Source: Pyrinomonadaceae bacterium
GTDB lineage: Bacteria > Acidobacteriota > Blastocatellia > Pyrinomonadales > Pyrinomonadaceae
Reading direction: 5' to 3'
Assembly: GCA_021463165.1 (NCBI GenBank)
Contig: JAJTWY010000016.1
Coordinates: 23,793-87,792, forward strand
DNA length: 64,000 nucleotides
Shown: piece by piece, positions 43,441-49,550 of the stretch
How positions within the stretch are numbered: position 1 is the stretch's first letter
Layout of the letters: each line of letters begins with the position of its first letter
Notes under the pieces: generated by a model
Seen by the model: only the letters and a program-made list of their open reading frames with translations
Databases searched by the model: none
Told to the model about the DNA's origin: nothing
Position numbers and translations under genes: made by a program

Positions 43441-43503
43441 TGTCCACACGCTGTCCACCGGCTGTCCGCGGCCTGTCCGCACCCTTGTCCGCGATCCTGT
43501 AAG
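43441..43503. repeat. Helically phased TGTCC repeats
   Basis: TGTCC begins at 43441, 43452, 43463, 43474 and 43486, with a TGTAA at 43499. The spacing of 11, 11, 11 and 12 bases is about one helical turn, so all copies face the same side of the DNA. Each unit continues with a C/G-rich stretch. It lies 230 bases before the araC-type gene. Confidence 0.7.
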
Positions 43504-43670
43504 ACACGTGAATGCTTGCATATCAGCGAGTTACAGGATTTACGACCGCGATTTGTATGATTTGTTCGAAAACAATATTTGTGATATCAAAGATCAAAAT
43601 ATGTTGCAAGAATAGCACAAAACTCGTGAAAAGTCAAGCAAGTATTTAATTGGAGGCGGGTATTATCTCC

Positions 43671-43700
43671 TTGACATATCAAATCGGGGGGGGGTAATAT
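43671..43700 (+). promoter_or_regulatory. Promoter with G9 tract in its spacer
   Basis: TTGACA (43671-43676) and TAATAT (43695-43700) are 18 bases apart, and the spacer ends in nine consecutive G (43686-43694). Slippage of the G run would change the -35/-10 distance and so promoter strength. It lies 32 bases before the ATG at 43733. Confidence 0.65.
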
Positions 43701-43732
43701 TTTCGGCATCATTTGTCAAACTTTCATTCCCA

Positions 43733-44107
43733 ATGGACAAACGAATCTTCCAACTCAAGGGGCGACTCTCACAGGATCCGGGTAGAAACTGGACTATTGA
43801 GGACATGGCTGCGGAGTTGCACATGTCGGCCCCGCATCTTCACCGGCTGTTTAAGTCCGAGAACGGCGGACTGACGCTCGGGGCGTGGCTGAACGACCTC
43901 CGCCTCGAAGGCGCCGTCGCAATGCTCGCCGACCCGGATTGCTTCCTCCGCATCAGCGAGATTGCCATCGCCGTCGGCCTACCTAACGAAAGCCACTTCG
44001 CTAAAATCTTCAAATCAAAATACGGCATGACCCCGACCCAATACCAAAGAACCCAAGCCGAAATTCACCAATCCCGCCGTCCAAGCGAGCACGATGAACA
44101 GAAATGA
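43733..44107 (+). CDS. AraC-type HTH regulator, DNA-binding domain only
   Basis: A 124-residue protein made of the two helix-turn-helix units of AraC/XylS proteins: WTIEDMAAELHMSAPHLHRLFKSENG and LRISEIAIAVGLPNESHFAKIFKSKYGMTPTQYQRTQ. There is no ligand-binding domain, so any signal must come from a partner or from promoter variation. The promoter has a G9 tract. The stop codon lies in a 20-base tandem repeat. It is upstream of, and in the same direction as, the peptide/redoxin genes; whether it controls them is not shown. Confidence 0.85.
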   Translation: MDKRIFQLKGRLSQDPGRNWTIEDMAAELHMSAPHLHRLFKSENGGLTLGAWLNDLRLEGAVAMLADPDCFLRISEIAIAVGLPNESHFAKIFKSKYGMTPTQYQRTQAEIHQSRRPSEHDEQK

Positions 44108-44148
44108 CAGTTTTGGACAAGAAATGATGGTTTTGGACAAGAAATGAT
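44101..44148. repeat. 20-base tandem repeat spanning the araC-type stop codon
   Basis: TTTTGGACAAGAAATGAT with a two-base prefix occurs at 44109-44128 and 44129-44148, preceded by a partial copy GAAATGA that contains the TGA stop of the upstream gene. Confidence 0.8.
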
Positions 44149-44280
44149 CGTTGCTTTCCATACGTTAGCGCTTTTACACTACCTCAGCCGACGTGAATTA
44201 GGTGTGGGGGGATCTCTATTTCTTTTGAGGCTACCCTTGGTTACCTTCTGTGCGGGGCGGAATTTATAAAATTTAGGAGG

Positions 44281-44538
44281 ATGGAAATGCGCCTTACGGT
44301 TACGAAATTTAAGTTTCTGATGTACACATGCGTTACGGCGGTAATGCTATTCGCTGCGACAAGTTATTTCGGTTTAAGCGTATCGGGGAATAGTAGTCTC
44401 ACGTGTTGTTCTTTCGGTCAAGAGTGTTTCGGACTTGGAAAGGGAGGCAGTGATATGCAATGCTGCGAACCGTTCGGGTCTCAGACGGACTGTTCGCCAT
44501 CGAAGAAAAACTATTGCAAAACACCAGGATCATGTTAA
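44281..44538 (+). CDS. Secreted eight-cysteine peptide 1
   Basis: An 85-residue precursor with a basic start, a hydrophobic signal-like segment (about 12-35, KFKFLMYTCVTAVMLFAATS) and a mature part with the pattern CC-x5-C-x11-CC-x8-C-x7-C-x5-C. No known family is recognised. The next gene encodes a paralogue with the same cysteine spacing and the shared CSPSK-x-NYC motif. TAGGAGG precedes the start codon (a second ATG is at 44287). A disulfide-knotted exported peptide is the most likely product; toxin, signal or structural role cannot be told. Confidence 0.75.
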   Translation: MEMRLTVTKFKFLMYTCVTAVMLFAATSYFGLSVSGNSSLTCCSFGQECFGLGKGGSDMQCCEPFGSQTDCSPSKKNYCKTPGSC

Positions 44539-44558
44539 TCCAAAAAAGTAGGAGGTTT

Positions 44559-44795
44559 ATGGATAAGGATAAGATTACATTAAAGCGGTTGTTGGCCTAC
44601 CCGATTGTGGTAGCTTCGTTGTTTTTTTCAGCCCTGACGTATTCAGGAGCCGTGGTGTTTGCTGAAGTGGGACAATGTTGCAATACCACGACGGAGTGTA
44701 GACAGCCGAAACAGGGTACGCATTATTGTTGTCAGCCAGGTTCGTCCGAAGCAGCTTGTTCTCCATCGAAGCCGAACTATTGTAGGGAGTGTTGA
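44559..44795 (+). CDS. Secreted eight-cysteine peptide 2
   Basis: A 78-residue precursor starting MDKDKITLKRLL with a hydrophobic segment (about 12-33) and mature pattern CC-x5-C-x9-CC-x8-C-x7-C-x2-C, matching peptide 1 in five of six intervals or nearly so. AGGAGG lies upstream of the ATG at 44559, which is preferred over the longer frame from 44460 that overlaps peptide 1. The pair arose by local duplication. It is followed after 150 bases by a redoxin. Confidence 0.75.
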   Translation: MDKDKITLKRLLAYPIVVASLFFSALTYSGAVVFAEVGQCCNTTTECRQPKQGTHYCCQPGSSEAACSPSKPNYCREC

Positions 44796-44947
44796 GTCGC
44801 TGCCGACCAATTTTGTCACCTAGAGAGTCGTCGCGCAATCTGTGAGGCGACTCATACTGACTAGTGAGGGTCTAAAGACAAGTTGCGGATGCAAACAATG
44901 TGTGTAGATTTAATTAGATTGGTTGTTCTGGTGCTTTTTCTAGATTT

Positions 44948-45523
44948 ATGAACCGACGACTCATTAACGAAAAAACTTTGATCGGAGCGTTTCTGGCTCT
45001 CTCGACGGTACTTAATATTGTATTAGCAGTTGAGGTGGTGAATCTTAGGTCGAAGAACAGCGTTCTTAGTCAAACGCAAGAGCATCAATTACTACTTGGC
45101 AGAAAAGTTCCAAATCTACAGGTCAAGAGCTTAGAGGGGCATGACGTCGAGGTTGACTTTAGCGAAATCTCGCTACCCTCAGTAGTCTATGTTTTCTCAC
45201 CTGACTGTGTCTGGTGTACGCGCAATCTTAAGAACATAAAGCATTTGTATGAGTATTCGAAAGAAAAGTACAATTTCATCGGATTGTCAATTTCGAAGGA
45301 TAGTGTTTCTCAGTATGTGAAGGAGTCAGAATTTGATTTTCCGGTATTTTGGGAACCATCTGACTCAAATCGGACGGACTACTATTTTCGGGCTACACCG
45401 GCAACCTACGTGGTTTCAAACGAAGGGAAGATTGTTAGATATTGGCCGGGAGCGTATGCAAACAAAAATATTGAGAGTATTGAAAGCTATTTCGAAGTTA
45501 AGTTGCCCGGATTAGTTGAATGA
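44948..45523 (+). CDS. Membrane-anchored thioredoxin-like (TlpA/ResA type) protein
   Basis: A 191-residue protein with one N-terminal membrane helix (about 9-32), a short coil and a thioredoxin fold. The redox motif is C87-V-W-C90 in VFSPDCVWCTRNLKNIK, and the cis-Pro loop is ATPATYVVSNEG. The first strand and insert resemble peroxiredoxin/TlpA proteins. It should act in the periplasm as a thiol oxidoreductase. Immediately before it are two disulfide-rich exported peptides, suggesting that it makes or breaks their disulfides (inference). DNA is AT-rich compared with flanking core genes. It lies 11 bases before the next gene. Confidence 0.82.
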   Translation: MNRRLINEKTLIGAFLALSTVLNIVLAVEVVNLRSKNSVLSQTQEHQLLLGRKVPNLQVKSLEGHDVEVDFSEISLPSVVYVFSPDCVWCTRNLKNIKHLYEYSKEKYNFIGLSISKDSVSQYVKESEFDFPVFWEPSDSNRTDYYFRATPATYVVSNEGKIVRYWPGAYANKNIESIESYFEVKLPGLVE

Positions 45524-45534
45524 TCGGAGATTAA

Positions 45535-47058
45535 ATGAGCACTAAATTGTTGATACTCGCGCTGTATTCAACCTCGGTAGCTTATTGTGTTCTTGGGCAA
45601 TCCGCGGCGCCGTCCCCTCTCTCGGGCGACGAGGTGCAGAAGAAGCTATTGGAAGAAGCAAGAGAAAAACAACTTCGTCGAGAGCAGGAAATTCAAAATC
45701 TCATTCTGGCAGCGGGGGCACAACAGGTCGAAATTACCAGCGATGTCCTGTTTAAGGTCATCGACGCGAAGCTTATCAAAGACCAGCGCAGGCAACGCGA
45801 ATTAATCGAGGAACTCTTCCGCCGGGCCTCGGACGCAAAGGAGCCGATCAAATTGGCTTTTTACGGCGGCAATGTGGATACACGTCCCGGGTATCGCAGC
45901 AACTCTCTTGCGTTGAGTCTGGACCAGCTTTCGATCCGGCTCCGTGCCGTAAGTCTAATGTTGAAGATCGATAAGCTGAAAGCGCGGCAGATGTTTGCTG
46001 ATATTCCACCAATCAAACTGCCGTCTCAATCCTGCGATGAGGTTCTTTCTTATGATCTTTCAGAATATTACCTGACTCTGAAGGAGATCGTTGATCAGAC
46101 GTTTCAAGATGAAGAGCGACGGCGGGCTCAGCACGTTTACTTTGCTGCGGCGTACGTTGATCTAATGCATTCACCGGCCGAGGTCGGCCCGGCGGCCTTG
46201 CTTATTTCAAGTATTAAATCGACGGGTACCGAGTTTTCTATTTTGCGAGATAGTTTTTTGGCGGGATTGCGAAGGATTGAGACGACCAGCACTCGTGGGT
46301 TCGCCCTTTCAATGCGAGACGGCTTATCACGCTCGATCAAGAATCTGATTGATGCTGATGCCAGAATTACCCGATCCGAAACGAGTCATATTCCAAGAGC
46401 TTTTCGCCAATACCTCGTGCGACAGCTGACAGCGGGTCAATGTTCGGATAGTCAAATGACTGGCACTCCGCAGAAGCAGGATATGTTCATCGAAGATGTT
46501 AATAAGATACTGGATGTCCCGCTTTCCGAAGATGAGATCAAGCCGGAAAAGATCCATCCCGCCGCCCCGGTTTTCCGGTACTGGCATAAGAAGAAAAGTT
46601 CGCAGCTTTTGGCCAGCATTAGGGCTTTGCGATTCGGGGAGGCGGAGACTGCTCTCGACCAGAACCGGCGAAACACGCAGGAGTGGCGACAGCAACTAAT
46701 GACGTTTTTAGCGGAGATGGACGACTGGAAGCCGGAGGACGAGGAAACCGAGGCGGATTATCTTCATCAACGATGTGTTTTGTACAGCGGCTTGGTTGAA
46801 ATCACGCCGCCCGGTGCCATACGTGCGGACATCCTGCGTTCCTACGCACAGTATCTACGAGATTCGAAGATGCAAAAGGAGAGCCCCGCACAATGGCTCT
46901 TTTACGTAAAAAGAGTTTTACAAATGAGTGAGAAGCTCACGGGCAATGATCGCAGGGACTTCAACAACACGATTGGCAATTCGGGGCATCCGGTGTTTTC
47001 GCTTTACTTGGACTTAGATCGGCTGAAGTCTGCTTCCGACGACCGTAAGCAACCTTGA
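45535..47058 (+). CDS. Exported protein of unknown function
   Basis: A 507-residue protein with a short signal (about 1-21, YSTSVAYCVLGQS) and no recognised domain. It is mostly helical and charged: an early coiled-coil region (about 32-50, KKLLEEAREKQLRREQEIQNL), a basic segment with KDQRRQRELIEELFRR, and an HKKK/RRN-rich middle. Two cysteines (SQSCDEVL, AGQCSDSQ) and one near CVLYSG are seen. It follows the redoxin by 11 bases, so the two are one operon. Function cannot be assigned from sequence. Confidence 0.7.
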   Translation: MSTKLLILALYSTSVAYCVLGQSAAPSPLSGDEVQKKLLEEAREKQLRREQEIQNLILAAGAQQVEITSDVLFKVIDAKLIKDQRRQRELIEELFRRASDAKEPIKLAFYGGNVDTRPGYRSNSLALSLDQLSIRLRAVSLMLKIDKLKARQMFADIPPIKLPSQSCDEVLSYDLSEYYLTLKEIVDQTFQDEERRRAQHVYFAAAYVDLMHSPAEVGPAALLISSIKSTGTEFSILRDSFLAGLRRIETTSTRGFALSMRDGLSRSIKNLIDADARITRSETSHIPRAFRQYLVRQLTAGQCSDSQMTGTPQKQDMFIEDVNKILDVPLSEDEIKPEKIHPAAPVFRYWHKKKSSQLLASIRALRFGEAETALDQNRRNTQEWRQQLMTFLAEMDDWKPEDEETEADYLHQRCVLYSGLVEITPPGAIRADILRSYAQYLRDSKMQKESPAQWLFYVKRVLQMSEKLTGNDRRDFNNTIGNSGHPVFSLYLDLDRLKSASDDRKQP

Positions 47059-47140
47059 AGCGAATTGAATGGAGGACAAATAGAAGGGGGCAGCCTCTAG
47101 TTTGTTTGACAAGATCTGTTTCGACATAACCCTTCGACAA

Positions 47141-47725
47141 CTAGGCTGCGGGGCGCAAGAGGCCGCGGTGGATGCCGATTATTTGGAGGCGGTTGGTGGG
47201 GACGTGGATGGTTTCGAAGGCTTCGTTTGCGGGGCGGAGTGTTGTTTCGGGGCCGGTGCGGGAGTATTTTCGGAGGGTTAGTTCGCCGTTTGGGAGTTTG
47301 GCGAGGATGGTTTGGTCGGGGCGGGAGTAGTCGCGGAGTTCGATGATGGCGACGTCGTCTAGCTTGATCTCGGGCGACATGCCGTCGTCGTTGACGCGGA
47401 AGAGCCGCATGGACTCGGGGGCGTAGTCGCCGATCATGAATCTTGCCAGCGCAAGGGGCTCATCCCCCGACGCGTCGTTTCCGACCCATGGAATAGCGAC
47501 GCCGTTTGACGCTGTATTCAACTCGATCGAAAAGTGCCCGTTTTCCCTCGATCGCGACAGCAGGCCTTGCTTCTCGAGGTCCTGTACGATCCGTGCCACG
47601 CCCGCCCGCGAACTTAACCGGAGCAGCGACGCGATCCGCTGATAGGACGGCCGGTAACCATTTACCGCGATATGACGTTCGATGATATCGAGGACCTCTT
47701 GTTGACGTTGAGTCCGTGCCGGCAT
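47141..47725 (-). CDS. LexA-like repressor lacking the catalytic dyad
   Basis: A 194-residue protein with the LexA domain layout: a winged helix (1-68, RQQEVLDIIERHIAVNGYRPSYQRIASLLRLSS region) and an S24-like C-terminal domain (about 78-192). The self-cleavage residues are changed. The Ser of the usual GDSM is Gly (DDGM, G115), the Lys of the VTVKR-like strand is Arg (ELTLRKY, R152), and the cleavage bond Ala-Gly appears as Ser-Gly (S86-G87). The protein probably binds DNA but cannot cut itself after DNA damage. A GTTC-N7-GTTC direct repeat lies 18 bases upstream. It is divergent from hflX. Confidence 0.8.
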   Translation of the reverse strand: MPARTQRQQEVLDIIERHIAVNGYRPSYQRIASLLRLSSRAGVARIVQDLEKQGLLSRSRENGHFSIELNTASNGVAIPWVGNDASGDEPLALARFMIGDYAPESMRLFRVNDDGMSPEIKLDDVAIIELRDYSRPDQTILAKLPNGELTLRKYSRTGPETTLRPANEAFETIHVPTNRLQIIGIHRGLLRPAA

Positions 47726-47742
47726 GCCGACAGTTTAATGGT

Positions 47743-47757
47743 GTTCGCGGGAAGTTC
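47743..47757 (-). promoter_or_regulatory. GTTC-N7-GTTC direct repeat, candidate LexA-type operator
   Basis: GTTC at 47743-47746 and 47754-47757 with exactly seven bases between them, 18 bases from the start of the LexA-like gene. This matches the direct-repeat SOS box known for alphaproteobacterial LexA. Confidence 0.55.
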
Positions 47758-47843
47758 AAAATACTAAATATCGGATTGGTGACCGGTGATAGAAAAAACC
47801 GGATCGGCCTATATTCTGTTATACTTGCGTGCAGTAGGAGGCA

Positions 47844-49550
47844 TTGATCTCTATCAGCGTCGTCAGCGGATTTACTCGCGGCCTAAAGCACAATCAGCTT
47901 CGTCGAATTGAAAAGCTCGGAACGCGCCGCGTGTCGCCGGATGTGATCGTTTCGCCCGAACTCGCCCGCCAAATGTCCGAGCTATCCCACGAAACCGGCC
48001 GCCAAATAGGGGTATTGATCAATCGGAAAGGACAGATCGAGCATGTAATGGTCGGCACGGCCAAGCAGATCGAACTGCCGGACTTTGGCCGAGCCCGCGT
48101 CTCCGAGGACCGCTTCCGCGGCCTTCGCTGCGTACACACGCATTTGCTGGGTGAAAAACTTACGCAGGATGACCTGACAGACCTCGCATTACTTCGGCTT
48201 GACCTGATGTCGATAATTCAGGTGTCGAAAAGGGATGGCTTGCCGGAAATGGTCTATTCGGCTCACCTCGTGCCCACAAATGCCGAGAACCTTGAAGCTG
48301 AGGCACAATCGCTCCCTTATGAGTTCCTCGAGCCAGATGTGCCTTCTCAACTGGATACGGACTTTATTGCCCTAATCAACTCATTAGAAGATGAGATGGC
48401 CCGGATCCGGCTCACGGCGAGGAATAGGCATACGGGCCGTGATCGCGCGATCCTGGTCGGTGTGACCACGGGTGATGCGGATGTTGCTGCCGAATCAGTA
48501 GCGGAACTCAAGGAACTCGCCAGCTCGGCCGATGTCGTAATACTCGACACGATAATTCAGCGTCGGCCCCAGATCGATCCCAAGACGGTGCTCGGAAAAG
48601 GCAAGCTCGATGAGCTGCTGATCCGATCGATGAGGTTAGGTGCCGACCTTCTGGTGTTCGACACGGAACTATCACCTGCCCAGGTCAGGTCGCTAAGTGA
48701 GGCGACCGAGCTCAAAGTGATCGACCGTCCGCAGTTGATCCTCGACATATTTGCGCAGCGTGCACAGAGCCGAGAAGGTAAGCTGCAGGTCGAGCTCGCC
48801 CAATTGAAATACCTTCTGCCTCGACTAGTGATCGGTCAAAACAGTGCGTTTTCGCGCCTCGCGGGCGGCATTGGCGGTCGCGGTCCGGGTGAGACCAAGC
48901 TCGAGACTGACAGGCGTCGTGTTCGCGACCGGATAGCCCAGCTCGAGCGCCAGGTCGACGATCTTGGCCGCCAGCGGCAGGAACGGCGTAAGGCCCGTGT
49001 TCAGAAGCATCTTCCGATAATCTCGCTGGTCGGCTATACGAATGCCGGTAAATCAACGCTGCTCAACTCGCTGACCCAAAGCGACGTCTATGCCGAGAAG
49101 AAAATGTTTGCGACGCTTGACCCAACGTCGCGAAGGCTTAGGCTGCCGTATGACCAGGAGGTCATCATAAACGATACCGTAGGGTTTATTCGCGACCTTC
49201 CCGACGCGCTTGTTTCGGCGTTTCGCGCAACCCTGGAGGAGATCGCCGACAGCGATCTCTTGATCCATGTTGTCGATGCTTCACACCCGGGCGTTCTCCA
49301 GCAGATAGCCTCGGTATCGAAGATCATTGGCGACCTTAATTTTGGTGAAATACCGCAACTCATCGTCCTCAATAAGACCGACCTGCTCGGCCCCGATAAG
49401 ATCGACGTTCTGTCGCGGCAGATTTCGGTTGACAATGGGGCTCCAAGCGTGGCAATTTCGGCTATCAAACGCGACACTCTGCGACCGATGGTCGTGAAGA
49501 TCGGTGAGATGCTGGGAAGGAAGGAGATCGCTGCAGGGCATTTCAATTGA
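47844..49550 (+). CDS. hflX: GTPase HflX, long form
   Basis: A 568-residue ribosome-associated GTPase that splits stalled 70S ribosomes. The conserved HflX glycine-rich segment GGIGGRGPGETKLETDRRR and G1 LVGYTNAGKSTLLNSL (about 396), G3 DTVGFIRDLP, and G4 LNKTD are all present. About 190 extra N-terminal residues precede the usual HflX start (which is near LVGVTTGDADVAAESVAELKEL). The extension contains HTHLLGEKLTQDDLTDLALLRLD and is found in long HflX proteins; its role is unclear. The start looks like TTG at 47844, close behind AGGAGG, so the exact start is uncertain. Confidence 0.92.
   Translation: MISISVVSGFTRGLKHNQLRRIEKLGTRRVSPDVIVSPELARQMSELSHETGRQIGVLINRKGQIEHVMVGTAKQIELPDFGRARVSEDRFRGLRCVHTHLLGEKLTQDDLTDLALLRLDLMSIIQVSKRDGLPEMVYSAHLVPTNAENLEAEAQSLPYEFLEPDVPSQLDTDFIALINSLEDEMARIRLTARNRHTGRDRAILVGVTTGDADVAAESVAELKELASSADVVILDTIIQRRPQIDPKTVLGKGKLDELLIRSMRLGADLLVFDTELSPAQVRSLSEATELKVIDRPQLILDIFAQRAQSREGKLQVELAQLKYLLPRLVIGQNSAFSRLAGGIGGRGPGETKLETDRRRVRDRIAQLERQVDDLGRQRQERRKARVQKHLPIISLVGYTNAGKSTLLNSLTQSDVYAEKKMFATLDPTSRRLRLPYDQEVIINDTVGFIRDLPDALVSAFRATLEEIADSDLLIHVVDASHPGVLQQIASVSKIIGDLNFGEIPQLIVLNKTDLLGPDKIDVLSRQISVDNGAPSVAISAIKRDTLRPMVVKIGEMLGRKEIAAGHFN

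Noticed and set aside
43214..43507. Cys-containing minus-strand frame of 97 codons
   Set aside because: Not similar to the Cys-rich peptides; no ribosome-binding site and several overlapping frames on both strands.
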